NCBI RefSeq assembly: GCF_013177735.1
Contig: NZ_WOEZ01000003.1
Coordinates: forward strand, 1 to 39,028
DNA length: 39,028 bases
Direction of reading: 5' to 3'
From: Paraburkholderia elongata
Lineage (GTDB): Bacteria; Pseudomonadota; Gammaproteobacteria; Burkholderiales; Burkholderiaceae
Below the pieces are notes generated by a model. The model made no database searches. It was given only the letters and a program-made list of their open reading frames with translations, and was not told the DNA's origin. Below are positions 15,566-23,532 of the stretch, piece by piece. A program made the translations under genes and the position numbers. Position 1 is the first letter of the stretch, and every line of letters starts with the position of its first letter.

Positions 15566-16003
15566 ATGGACCACTACACGAAGGGGAGTTTCATGCTTAC
15601 GCAAAGCGTCGGCTTCATGCTGACCAAGGCGCGCAACATGATCACGGCAGAGATGGACGCGGCACTCAAGGACCTCGACATCAGCAGCCAGCAGATGGGC
15701 ATCCTGCTTGCGCTCACGCGTGGTATCGCCACTACGCCGTTCGAGCTGTCGAAGTTGCTTGGCATCGACACGGGGCTCATGACGCGCATGCTGGACAAGC
15801 TGGAAACGAAGGGTTTGCTGGAACGTTCGCGCAGCATCGACGATCGCCGCGTGGTTAATTTGGCGCTGACGGACAAGGGCGAGGAAGTCGCCGCCCAGAT
15901 TCCGGAAATCGCGCCCCAAGTGCTGAACGAGCGCCTGAAGAAGTTCACCAAGGGCGAGTTCGAAGAGCTGCGTCGCCTTCTTCGCAAGTTCATCGGCGAA
16001 TGA
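15566..16003 (+). CDS. MarR-family transcriptional repressor of the efflux cluster
   Basis: This 145-aa winged-helix dimeric regulator has the DNA-binding segment at about residues 58-105: TTPFELSKLLGIDTGLM, the recognition helix MTRMLDKLETKGL and the wing RSIDDRRVVNLALTDKG. The Asp-Asp-Arg-Arg wing tip is typical of MarR proteins. The start at ATG 15566 follows AGGAG (15555-15559); longer in-frame starts would place the promoter inside the coding region and are rejected. It lies between the pump and the outer-membrane factor genes in the same direction. It probably binds the four TATCTG-N6-CAGATA-like sites and is released by pump substrates. Confidence 0.93.
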   Translation: MDHYTKGSFMLTQSVGFMLTKARNMITAEMDAALKDLDISSQQMGILLALTRGIATTPFELSKLLGIDTGLMTRMLDKLETKGLLERSRSIDDRRVVNLALTDKGEEVAAQIPEIAPQVLNERLKKFTKGEFEELRRLLRKFIGE

Positions 16004-16039
16004 GCCGTGCGGCACGGGTCCGCATTTTTTTTGTTCAAT

Positions 16040-16057
16040 TATCTGACAGGTCAGAAA
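16040..16057 (+). promoter_or_regulatory. MarR-type operator abutting the outer-membrane factor start codon
   Basis: TATCTGACA-GGTCAGAAA (16040-16057) keeps the operator arms with two mismatches in the right half. It ends one base before the ATG at 16058 and covers the only ribosome-site-like bases (AGG at 16048-16050). Binding here would block transcription into the gene. Confidence 0.6.
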
Positions 16058-17566
16058 ATGAATAAGCAGACTTATCAAACCGGCAGCGCCTCCCGTGTGA
16101 TGAAACTGGGCGTGTCCGTGATCTTCGCCGCCGTGCTCTCCGCCTGTGCCAACTATGCCGGCATTCACAGCGACAAGCAGATGGCCAAGCCGCAGCAGTA
16201 CGAAACTACGCAGAGCGTGCCGGCCGAAAGCGGTCACTGGCCGTCCGCTGACTGGGCCGACCAGTTCGGTGACGCGCAACTGAAGGCGCTGCTCGCCGAA
16301 GCCCTCGAGGGTAGCCCGACGCTCGAGCAGGCTCGTGCCCGGGTCGCCCAGGCGCAGGCATTCAGCGAAACCGCGAAGGCCAGCACGCTGCCGCGCGTCG
16401 ACGCGGATTACTCCATCACGCGCCAGCAGTACAGCGGCACCGCGCTTGTGCCGCAGCCGATTGGTGGCTCCTGGCAGACCGAGAACAAGGGACTGTTGAC
16501 CGCTTCCTATGACCTCGACCTGTGGGGCAAGAATCGGGAGGCACTCAAGGCGGCCGTGTCGCAGGTGGAGGCAAGCCAGGCTGACGCCGAAGTCGTCAAG
16601 CTCACGCTGAATACGTCGATTGCGCGCACCTACAACCAGTTCGCCCGACTGTATGCGCTGCGCGACATCGCGCAGCAGGAGGTTGCGCGCCGCGAACAGA
16701 TCGACCGCATCACGGCGGGTCGCATCGCGACCGGACTCGATACCGAAGTGGAGCGTAAAACCGCGCAGGCGAATCTCGCCACGAGCCGTGCCAATCTCGC
16801 GGCCCTCGACGGCAGCATTCTGACCACGCGTTACCAGTTGGCCGCGCTGCTCGGCGCAGGTCCGGATCGCGGTCTGTCGATCGAACGCCCGGCGCTCGGC
16901 GTGGGCGACGAAGTGCGTCTGCCGGACAACCTTCCGGCGGATCTGGTGAGCCGCCGCCCGGACATCGTTGCGGCCCGCTGGCGCGTCGATGCGCTCACGC
17001 ACGAGGTGAAGGAAGCCAAGGCCGAGTTCTACCCGGACATCAACTTGAGCGCTGCCATGGGGCTCGACGCATTCGGATTCGGCCGGCTCCTTACCGCCGC
17101 GAGCCGCACGGGCTCGGCGGGCGCCGCGATCCATCTGCCGATCTTCGACGGCGGTGAATTGCGCGCACAACTGAAAGGCCGTTACGCCGAATTCGACTAT
17201 GCAGTGGCCGGCTACAACCAGACGCTGATTACCGCGTTGAGCGAAGTCGCCACGCAGCTTGCGCAGATCCGTTCGAGCGACGTGCAACTCGTCGATGCGC
17301 AAGCCGCCCAGGAGGCAGCGCAGAGCGCTGACCAGCTGGCGATCACGCAATACAAGGCCGGCCTGACCAACCAGCTGACCGTGCTCAACGCCGACATGAA
17401 CGCGCTGAATGCCGATCAGGCCGTTGCCGATCTGAAGATGGACCGCCGCGACCGGCAGATTGCGCTCGCTTCGGCACTCGGTGGCGGTTATGTCGATACC
17501 TCGAAAGATGAAACCCGTCGCGCGGACGCTGCCGCGCCATCCAACCCCGTCGTCGCTGCACGTTGA
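16058..17566 (+). CDS. NodT-family RND/MFS outer-membrane efflux lipoprotein
   Basis: This 502-aa TolC-like channel forms a trimeric exit duct in the outer membrane. Residues 1-29 are a signal peptide with lipobox LSAC (Cys30), so the mature protein is lipid-anchored. Two OEP repeats follow, with long coiled-coil helices (SPTLEQARARVAQAQAF; AEVVKLTLNTSIARTYNQFARLY; second half ATQLAQIRSSDVQLVDAQAAQ) and beta-barrel segments containing VDADYSITRQQYSG and YPDINLSAAMGL. The start at 16058 is selected because it gives the signal peptide; earlier frame extension to 16007 would run through the operator. It partners with the pump and the HlyD protein. Confidence 0.94.
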   Translation: MNKQTYQTGSASRVMKLGVSVIFAAVLSACANYAGIHSDKQMAKPQQYETTQSVPAESGHWPSADWADQFGDAQLKALLAEALEGSPTLEQARARVAQAQAFSETAKASTLPRVDADYSITRQQYSGTALVPQPIGGSWQTENKGLLTASYDLDLWGKNREALKAAVSQVEASQADAEVVKLTLNTSIARTYNQFARLYALRDIAQQEVARREQIDRITAGRIATGLDTEVERKTAQANLATSRANLAALDGSILTTRYQLAALLGAGPDRGLSIERPALGVGDEVRLPDNLPADLVSRRPDIVAARWRVDALTHEVKEAKAEFYPDINLSAAMGLDAFGFGRLLTAASRTGSAGAAIHLPIFDGGELRAQLKGRYAEFDYAVAGYNQTLITALSEVATQLAQIRSSDVQLVDAQAAQEAAQSADQLAITQYKAGLTNQLTVLNADMNALNADQAVADLKMDRRDRQIALASALGGGYVDTSKDETRRADAAAPSNPVVAAR

Positions 17567-17601
17567 TACGGCACGTTCGCACACCCATCAGGAGAACTGA
17601 A

Positions 17602-18903
17602 ATGAGCGATACCACCACGTCCGACCGCAAGACGGCGGACACCGAAGCAGTCATCGAGAACACCAGCGGCGCACCGGCCGCACCCGCGGATAACGCGCCG
17701 AAAGCGACCCCGCCACGCAAGCGCAAGCTGCTGCTCACGCTCCTCGGCATGGCCGTAGTGGCAGCGGGCGCGGCGTACGGCGCGTACTACATGACGTATG
17801 CGCGTTATCACGAGTCGACTGACGACGCCTACGTCAGCGGCAATCTCGTGCAATTAACGCCGCAGGTCACCGGCACCGTGGTGGCTGTCAACGCTGACGA
17901 CACGCAGATCGTCAAGCAAGGCGACCCGGTCGTCACGCTCGACGGCGCCGATGCGAAAGTTGCGCTGATGAACGCCGAAGCGACGCTTGGCCAGACCGTG
18001 CGTCAGGTCAGCGGCCTTTACGTGAACAACAATTTCTATGCAGCAACGGTGGCCGAACGCGCGTCGGACCTCGCTCGCGCCAACGACGATCTGCACCGGC
18101 GTGAGGCTGTTGCAGGCACGGGTGCGGTGTCTGCCGAAGACATTGCCCACGCCCGCGATGCGGTGAACGCTGCCCAGGCCGCGCTCGACGCTGCGCGCCA
18201 GCAGGCCGAAGCCAATCACGCACTGACCGACCGCACAACAATCGAGCAGCATCCGAATGTGCAGGCCGCTGCGTCGAAGGTGCGCGACGCCTACCTGAAC
18301 TACGCACGCAACACGTTGCCGGCCCCCGTCACCGGTTACGTGGCACGCCGCTCGGTGCAGGTCGGCCAGCGCGTCGCGCCGGGTACGGCGCTGATGGCGA
18401 TCGTGCCGCTCGACGGCGTGTGGGTCGATGCGAACTTCAAGGAAGGGCAACTCCGGCATATGCGCATCGGTCAACCGGTCGAGCTGACGGCGGATGTGTA
18501 CGGCTCCGGCGTCAAATACCACGGCCGGGTGGTCGGCTTCTCAGCAGGCACGGGCAGCGCCTTTGCCGTGCTGCCGGCGCAGAACGCCACGGGCAACTGG
18601 ATCAAGATTGTCCAGCGTCTGCCGGTGCGCATCCAGCTCGACCAGCGTGAACTCGAAGCGCATCCGTTGCGTATCGGCCTGTCGATGCAGGTCGACACCG
18701 ATACCCGCGACGATTCCGGCACGCAGCTCGGCGCGGCAGTCAATACGGCCTATCACACGGACGTGTTTGCGCAGTACGGCGCACAGGCCGACGCCGAGAT
18801 CGCGAAGATCATTGCCCAGAACGAGGTGGCGTCGCACACGGTTGCCGCAGCGCCGTCAGCGAAGAACGTGGAGACGCGCGATCAGGCGCGCAACGCGGGT
18901 TGA
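17602..18903 (+). CDS. HlyD/EmrA-family membrane fusion protein
   Basis: This 433-aa periplasmic adaptor links the MFS pump to the outer-membrane channel. The N-terminal ~45 residues are cytoplasmic and Pro/Ala-rich, followed by a membrane anchor at about residues 48-68 (LLLTLLGMAVVAAGAAYGAYY). The lipoyl half-motif TDDAYVSGNLVQLTPQVTG begins near 80, a helical hairpin follows (about 115-230), and then the second lipoyl half (APVTGYVARRSVQVGQRVAPG, near 245) and a beta-barrel (GVWVDANFKEGQLRHMRIGQ). The start at ATG 17602 follows AGGAG (17590-17594). It is the last gene of the efflux cluster, 35 bases after the channel gene, with no operator between. Confidence 0.94.
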   Translation: MSDTTTSDRKTADTEAVIENTSGAPAAPADNAPKATPPRKRKLLLTLLGMAVVAAGAAYGAYYMTYARYHESTDDAYVSGNLVQLTPQVTGTVVAVNADDTQIVKQGDPVVTLDGADAKVALMNAEATLGQTVRQVSGLYVNNNFYAATVAERASDLARANDDLHRREAVAGTGAVSAEDIAHARDAVNAAQAALDAARQQAEANHALTDRTTIEQHPNVQAAASKVRDAYLNYARNTLPAPVTGYVARRSVQVGQRVAPGTALMAIVPLDGVWVDANFKEGQLRHMRIGQPVELTADVYGSGVKYHGRVVGFSAGTGSAFAVLPAQNATGNWIKIVQRLPVRIQLDQRELEAHPLRIGLSMQVDTDTRDDSGTQLGAAVNTAYHTDVFAQYGAQADAEIAKIIAQNEVASHTVAAAPSAKNVETRDQARNAG

Positions 18904-18946
18904 CACGGTATCGGATTGGCATACATCACTAGGCGCGCGGTGTGCC

Positions 18947-18960
18947 CCTTTGCGCAAAGG
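18947..18960. promoter_or_regulatory. Perfect 14-bp palindrome upstream of the bicupin gene
   Basis: CCTTTGCGCAAAGG (18947-18960) lies between the efflux cluster and the gene at 19086. It could be an operator of the bicupin promoter or the end structure of the upstream transcript. There is no T-tract. A smaller CCCCT/AGGGG hairpin (19031-19048) lies closer to the start. Confidence 0.35.
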
Positions 18961-19085
18961 TGATTTCGATTCCCGGCACTTCTGAGGCCAGCGCCACGCT
19001 CCTATAGTCAGGTCAGCTTTCGGACGCTAACCCCTACTTCATGAGGGGACCCGCACGAAGCTTCCCTAACCTGAAGGAGCAGATC

Positions 19086-20030
19086 ATGTTGACCAAGACG
19101 TCCCCGGCGTTTCTCGCCGAACCCGCTGTCGCGACCCTGGACGCGCAATACTTCGAGTACACGTCGTCCGCCAATCCGATCGGCGCGAAGCTCATCTCGC
19201 GCGTGCCTTTCCGCAATTTCCCGCCCTCGCTGTACGCGGACGGCGCAACCCGAGTCGTGCCGCTCGACCTCTCCGCGGAGTTGGGTTGCCCCGGCCCCGC
19301 GACTGGTCCGGGCCTGAGCGCCAATTTCCTGCGCATCAACGCGGGGGACGCATTGACGCTCGCCCCGAACGCGACCTCGCAGGTTTGCTACGTCATCAGC
19401 GGGACCGGCAGCGTGACGCAGGGCGAGACCCGCTTCCCGTTCGCGCAGGGCGATTTCTTCACCCTGCCAGGCGGCGATGTCGCAGTGCTGTCCGCTGACG
19501 CGACGGCCACGCTCTATTACGTCAACGACGCGCCGTTGCTTACCTATCTCGGCACGACCGGTGTAGAGGCGCGCTTTGCGCCGACGCTCTATCCGGCCGC
19601 CCAGGCGCAGGCGGAATTGCGCAAGGTCTCGGAGCAAGCCAATGCGGGCCGCCGCAACCGCATCAGCGTGCTGATGGGCAACGCCAACTTCCCGCAGACG
19701 CGAACGGTCACGCATGTGTTGTGGGCCATGTTCGGCATTGTGCCGCCCAACTCGATGCAGAAGCCGCACCGCCACCAGTCGATTGCACTCGACTTCATCG
19801 CTGGGGGCCAGCCAGGCGTCTATACGCTGGTCGGGACCGAACTGGATGAGAACGGCAACATCGCGAATCCAACCCGTGTGGATTGGGAAACCGGGATGAC
19901 GTTTGTTACGCCGCCGGGATACTGGCATGCGCATTTCAATGAAACGAACGAAAACGCTTATGTGATTCCGATCCAGGATGCCGGCTTGCAGACCTGGCTG
20001 CGCACGCTCGACATCCGCTTCGCCCGTTAA
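19086..20030 (+). CDS. Bicupin-domain protein
   Basis: This 314-aa protein has two cupin barrels. The first (about residues 70-150) contains LTLAPNATSQVCYVISGTGS and FPFAQGDFFTLPGG. The second (about 205-300) has PHRHQSIALDFI with a His-x-His pair, and GYWHAHFNE near the C-terminus, so it can bind a metal. The pattern in the second barrel is like that of gentisate-dioxygenase-type bicupins, but the first barrel lacks a clear HxH, so the reaction is not assigned. The start at ATG 19086 follows AAGGAG (19073-19078). It is convergent with a LysR gene and overlaps its stop codon by four bases (TTAA). Confidence 0.8.
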   Translation: MLTKTSPAFLAEPAVATLDAQYFEYTSSANPIGAKLISRVPFRNFPPSLYADGATRVVPLDLSAELGCPGPATGPGLSANFLRINAGDALTLAPNATSQVCYVISGTGSVTQGETRFPFAQGDFFTLPGGDVAVLSADATATLYYVNDAPLLTYLGTTGVEARFAPTLYPAAQAQAELRKVSEQANAGRRNRISVLMGNANFPQTRTVTHVLWAMFGIVPPNSMQKPHRHQSIALDFIAGGQPGVYTLVGTELDENGNIANPTRVDWETGMTFVTPPGYWHAHFNETNENAYVIPIQDAGLQTWLRTLDIRFAR

Positions 20031-20980
20031 GGCTGAAGCGCCAGTGCGAGTCCGTCGTCCCAGTACGGCGGCTCGCCAATCACCTCGGCGTAGAAATCCA
20101 CGAACGCGCGCACCTTGGACGATACGATTTTCTTCGGTGGGTAGACCGCCCAGACCGCTGGTTCGGCTCGCCCCGTGCGCGCCTCCCATTCAGGCAGCGC
20201 GTGCTGCAGGCGCCCTTCGCGCAGGGCCGTAGACGCGAGCCACGTTGGCAGGAGAGCAAGGCCGCAACCGGCCACAGCGAGTTCGAGCACTGCTTCGGAG
20301 TCGTCTGCGCGCAAGCGCCCTCGCAATTCCACCAGCACCTGTTCCGGCGACGCCAGTGCATCGGCGGCGCGGGTGAAAGACCATTTGTCGTCGGGCAGCA
20401 AGGACAAGCGAAGCGCATCGTGCGCGGCCAGATCTTCAGGGACATGAGGCATCCCGCTCCGCTCGAAATACGCCGGGCTGCCGCAGACGATACGACGATG
20501 TGGCGCAAGGCGTTTGGCCATCAATGACGAATCGGGCAGCACGCCGATACGGATCGCCACGTCAATGCCAGCTTCGATCATGTTGAGCGTTTCGTCGGTC
20601 GACACGATATCGAGGCCGATGGCAGGGTAGCGCGTCATGAACGCCGGCAGATGCGGCACGATATGCCGGCGTCCGAATGCCGACGGCATCGTGACGCGCA
20701 GCACGCCTTGCGGTGTGCGATTCAGTGAGGACGTAACCTGGCGCGCGTCATCGAGCGCCTGCAGGGCCACCATGGCGTGTTCACGAAATAGCCTGCCGCC
20801 CTCCGTCAGGACGAGGCCACGCGTCGATCGGTTAAACAGCGCAATGCCAAGATCCTTTTCCAGCTCGCTCACATAGCGCGAGATGGTCGAGGTCTTGACT
20901 GCCATTTCATGGGCCGTCTTGCTGAAGCTTTGCAGTTCGGCTGCGCTAACGAAGGCCCGTACCGCGGCAAAATAATCCAT
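20027..20980 (-). CDS. LysR-family transcriptional regulator
   Basis: This 317-aa regulator has a winged helix-turn-helix (residues 1-62: MDYFAAVRAFVSAAELQSFS, STISRYVSELEKDLG) and a LysR effector domain (about 92-300). The start at ATG 20980 gives the canonical N-terminus; a 61-residue extension to 21163 would be atypical. The stop codon overlaps the bicupin gene stop in the sequence TTAA (20027-20030). The target is not obvious, since it is neither divergent from nor upstream of the bicupin gene. Upstream on the same strand lies the DUF1801 operon. Confidence 0.9.
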   Translation of the reverse strand: MDYFAAVRAFVSAAELQSFSKTAHEMAVKTSTISRYVSELEKDLGIALFNRSTRGLVLTEGGRLFREHAMVALQALDDARQVTSSLNRTPQGVLRVTMPSAFGRRHIVPHLPAFMTRYPAIGLDIVSTDETLNMIEAGIDVAIRIGVLPDSSLMAKRLAPHRRIVCGSPAYFERSGMPHVPEDLAAHDALRLSLLPDDKWSFTRAADALASPEQVLVELRGRLRADDSEAVLELAVAGCGLALLPTWLASTALREGRLQHALPEWEARTGRAEPAVWAVYPPKKIVSSKVRAFVDFYAEVIGEPPYWDDGLALALQP

Positions 20981-21217
20981 GGCTTTTCTGACGCGAATCG
21001 CGCGTTCTGCAAGGGACTTCACGAAGTGAGGACCGGTACCCGCGCAACGCTCTGCCCGCGAGACCTCGGCACATGCGCGGACCGGATCATCCGGATTTTG
21101 CTTAGACGGGTAGTGTACTGGTGCAGCGCTGCTAACGTGAAGAGGAGCCGATCGCAGAGTCAAAGCCGTAGAGAAGCGAGCGAGCAGATTGCTTTCCCGC
21201 TGAAATCGGCGTGGTCA

Positions 21218-21610
21218 TCAACGCGCTGAACGTTTGTTCAATTCCACCGCTGCCTGAATCAGGTGGGTCAGCGCTGGCTGATCCACCTCATCGCCTTCGC
21301 GGATGTCGATGGCGCGGCGGACCTTGCCGTCCAGGCTGGAATTGAAGAGGCGGCCCGGATCTGGCAGGGAGGCACCCCGAGCAAAGGTGAGCTTGACGAC
21401 CTGTTTGTAGGTTTCGCCGGTGCAGACCAGGCCGTGGCTGGACCAGACTGGCGTGTTCCACTTCCATTCTTCGACGATTGTGGGGTCGGCCGCTCGGATG
21501 AGGCTCCGCAGGCTGGAGAGCAGGCTGCCTCGCCAATCGGGGAGCGACTGAATCCGGGCGTCGATGAGTTCGGACGCGGGTTCCGCGTGCGCGATGGGGG
21601 AGTTCTTCAT
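21218..21610 (-). CDS. DUF1801 family protein
   Basis: This 130-aa protein has the DUF1801 pattern: WRGSLLSSLRSLIRAADP, then EEWKWNTPVWSSHGLVCTG and VKLTFARGASLPDP. The fold is related to YdhG/YjbR-type proteins, and the biochemical role is unknown. It is the last gene of a four-gene minus-strand operon and its start overlaps the preceding gene by four bases (21607-21610). Cytoplasmic. A further AGGAGG lies about 10 bases upstream of the start. Confidence 0.85.
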   Translation of the reverse strand: MKNSPIAHAEPASELIDARIQSLPDWRGSLLSSLRSLIRAADPTIVEEWKWNTPVWSSHGLVCTGETYKQVVKLTFARGASLPDPGRLFNSSLDGKVRRAIDIREGDEVDQPALTHLIQAAVELNKRSAR

Positions 21611-21864
21611 GCGAGTGGCGCCTCCTGGTCGCCTACAGAACGCTGCGGGCTATGACGGGTGCGGTCGCGGCTGAAGTAGGGCAGCGCAAACAGGTAGAGC
21701 CCCGTGAACAACAAAAGGGCCAGCGGCAGCAGCGGCGCGTAGGTGATCCAGGGCGGCGGGTGGCCGTTTCCCTGGGTCATGGCGGCGAAGTTGGCGATAA
21801 CCGTCAGCGTGAAGGCGATGGATACCCACCGGTGAAACCGACGAATCCAGGTGCTGGTGTTCAT
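21607..21864 (-). CDS. Small two-helix membrane protein (85 aa)
   Basis: Residues 15-32 (SIAFTLTVIANFAAMTQG) and 39-63 (WITYAPLLPLALLLFTGLYLFAL) are hydrophobic, and the C-terminus is polar and basic (RDRTRHSPQRS), suggesting an inner-membrane hairpin with a cytoplasmic tail. The start follows GAGGAG by 6 bases. Both ends overlap the neighbouring genes by four bases (ATGA), indicating translational coupling in the AraC/VOC/DUF1801 operon. Family not recognised with certainty. Confidence 0.75.
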   Translation of the reverse strand: MNTSTWIRRFHRWVSIAFTLTVIANFAAMTQGNGHPPPWITYAPLLPLALLLFTGLYLFALPYFSRDRTRHSPQRSVGDQEAPLA

Positions 21865-22277
21865 GTCGTGCTCCTCGGGGCCTGGATCATCTTCCAGCCG
21901 TTACCGGCGGAGTCGCGGAAACCGGCATCGACGCTGCCGAAGCGGTCTACCGGCTCCTGGGTGAATTCCACGCCTCTGGCTTTCAACTGGGCGTAGCTCG
22001 CGCGACAGTCGGTCACAGAGAGGACCAGGGGCGGCATGGCCCCCTTGGCGACCATGGCGCGCAGGGTTTGCGCGGTGGCCTCGTCGTGGATGGGCGGGCC
22101 GGGTGTGAACAGGCCGAGCTGGAACGAAGGCTGATCCGGATGTTGGACCGTGAGCCAACGGTAGGGACCGTTGCGCACATCCGTGTGGACGCGGAATCCG
22201 AGCTGTTCGACGTAGAACGTGAGCGCTTCGTCCTGGTTATCGACGTACAAACCGACGACATTGATACCTTGGTTCAT
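21861..22277 (-). CDS. VOC/glyoxalase-fold protein
   Basis: This 138-aa vicinal-oxygen-chelate-fold protein has VVGLYVDNQDEALTFYVEQLG at the N-terminus and the pairing motif VEFTQEPVDRFGSVDAGFRDSAGN near the C-terminus. Members act as dioxygenases, lyases or resistance-binding proteins; the His/Glu metal set of glyoxalase I is not clearly complete here (N-terminal His replaced by Val-Gly-Leu). The ribosome site AAGGAGG precedes ATG 22277. The gene overlaps the AraC gene stop by ATGA, and its own 3' end overlaps the membrane-protein start. Confidence 0.85.
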   Translation of the reverse strand: MNQGINVVGLYVDNQDEALTFYVEQLGFRVHTDVRNGPYRWLTVQHPDQPSFQLGLFTPGPPIHDEATAQTLRAMVAKGAMPPLVLSVTDCRASYAQLKARGVEFTQEPVDRFGSVDAGFRDSAGNGWKMIQAPRSTT

Positions 22278-22816
22278 GGTTCCTCCTTGGTTGATGGCCG
22301 GAATGTATCTTTAGCCACGCGGCGGCGCTTCTCCAAAACTGCGATGTTGAGGTCGGGGCGCTGCGCGGCCTTCAGGACGCAGGCGGGCACGCGGTCGAGT
22401 TGAAGCATGTTGGCCTTGGCCTCAAGGCGCATGGCGCCGGGGCTTTGGCCGGTGATGTCGTGGAAGGTGCGGCCGAAGGTGCCCAGGCTCTCCCAACCGG
22501 TGGCGAAGGCAATATCCGTGATGCTGAGCTCGGTGTCGCGCAGCAGGGTGGTGGCCTGCTCGATGCGCCGTGTCAGCAGGTAGCGGTGCGGTGGGAGGCC
22601 GAAAGCCCGCTTGAAGGAGCGCGCGAAATGGGCTTCGGAGACGCCGCTGACCTCCGCCAGGCGCTTGACGGGCCAGGCCTCGTGCGAGGCGGCGTCCATC
22701 CGGTCTTTGGCGCGTAGCAGGCGGCGCAGCAAGGCCGGGTCTTGCAATGCGTCGGCGCCGACCGGTGCAGGGGGCGAGGAAAGCGGCTGGGCGTTATGGT
22801 CTTCTCGAGGGGGCAT
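22274..22816 (-). CDS. AraC-family transcriptional regulator (stand-alone DNA-binding type)
   Basis: This 180-aa protein is mainly the AraC helix-turn-helix pair (about residues 28-130): PVKRLAEVSGVSEAHFARSFK is the first motif, and LSITDIAFATGWESLGTFGRTF the second. It lacks a long N-terminal effector domain. The C-terminal ~45 residues (LQLDRVPACVLKAAQRP) are not part of the DNA-binding unit. It heads a coupled four-gene operon and probably controls it. The start at 22816 has no strong ribosome site, so an internal start is possible. Confidence 0.88.
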   Translation of the reverse strand: MPPREDHNAQPLSSPPAPVGADALQDPALLRRLLRAKDRMDAASHEAWPVKRLAEVSGVSEAHFARSFKRAFGLPPHRYLLTRRIEQATTLLRDTELSITDIAFATGWESLGTFGRTFHDITGQSPGAMRLEAKANMLQLDRVPACVLKAAQRPDLNIAVLEKRRRVAKDTFRPSTKEEP

Positions 22817-22873
22817 GAGTTCCGAGGGCGGCTGGCGGTGTGCGGGTAGTTTAGGCCCGACACGGGTGCCCGC

Positions 22874-23101
22874 CTAGCGCCGCACAGGCTCTCGCGAAGA
22901 CTCATCGGCGCCGCACGGCGCCACGGGGACCTTGGGAACAACGTCTACCGCTTGGTAAGGGGGCTCTGTTTCGTCAGGTTCGATGATGGCAGCGAGACCC
23001 GTCTCCAATCTGACATGGCGTTCGAACAAGGCGAGAAGTTCAGGGCGCAGTCCGTCGCCGCGTTGTGCTGCAAGAGCGTGAAGCGAGAGAAATGGCAACA
23101 T
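22874..23101 (-). CDS. Hypothetical small protein (75 aa)
   Basis: ATG at 23101 is preceded by GGAG with a 7-base gap, a good ribosome site. The product (MLPFLSLHALAAQRGDGLRP, then LLALFERHVRLETGLAAII) has a hydrophobic start and a Pro/Glu-rich C-terminal half. No family was recognised. It is the only gene candidate in the gap between the AraC gene and the SnoaL-like gene. A hairpin GGCGCC/GGCGCC lies within its 3' part. Confidence 0.35.
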   Translation of the reverse strand: MLPFLSLHALAAQRGDGLRPELLALFERHVRLETGLAAIIEPDETEPPYQAVDVVPKVPVAPCGADESSREPVRR

Positions 23102-23532
23102 GGTGGAACTCCAGTCGATGAAAGACAGGCGAGCGCGACGACGATAAAAAAAAATTGGCATGTCGAGCGCCTGCGAGATAAGCGTGGTTCGGACGCGCCG
23201 CGCGTCGTCCGCCGACCTCGGCTACTGCGGGATCGAATGCTCAAGCTAGCGCAGCAGATCGGTACAGGCACTCCGTTTCTTGCTGTTCAATTCCGATGAA
23301 CGCGAAGCCGCGCTTAACGCACACAGTTATGCGGTTTTGTTGCCTTTGACCGCTGGCGCGGTTGCCTACGAACGGCATGCCAAAGTGACCATAGTCACCA
23401 CAAACCGCATGGCGGTTCGTCGAGTATTGCAGCAAGAAACGGGGGGCTGCTGACTGCTCGCGTGAATATTGTTCAGGCAGAGAGGGGCGATCGTGCATCT
23501 CTCTTTCAACCACAGTCAATGAGGAATTCACC
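23102..23532. other. Gap with nested inverted repeats, no gene seen
   Basis: ATGCGGTTTTGT (23329-23340) is nearly complementary to ACAAACCGCAT (23400-23410), 59 bases apart, and GTGAC-cata-GTCAC (23385-23398) lies between them. This could be a structured RNA or the footprint of a lost mobile element. No coding frame was convincing. The promoter of the SnoaL-like gene must lie near 23450-23520. Confidence 0.4.

Noticed and set aside
15389..17584. A 731-codon open frame on the minus strand opposite the MarR, outer-membrane factor and pump genes
   Set aside because: It lies entirely antisense to three clearly recognised genes, and its translation is rich in Arg/His/Val with no domain. High-GC codon usage of the plus-strand genes creates such frames.
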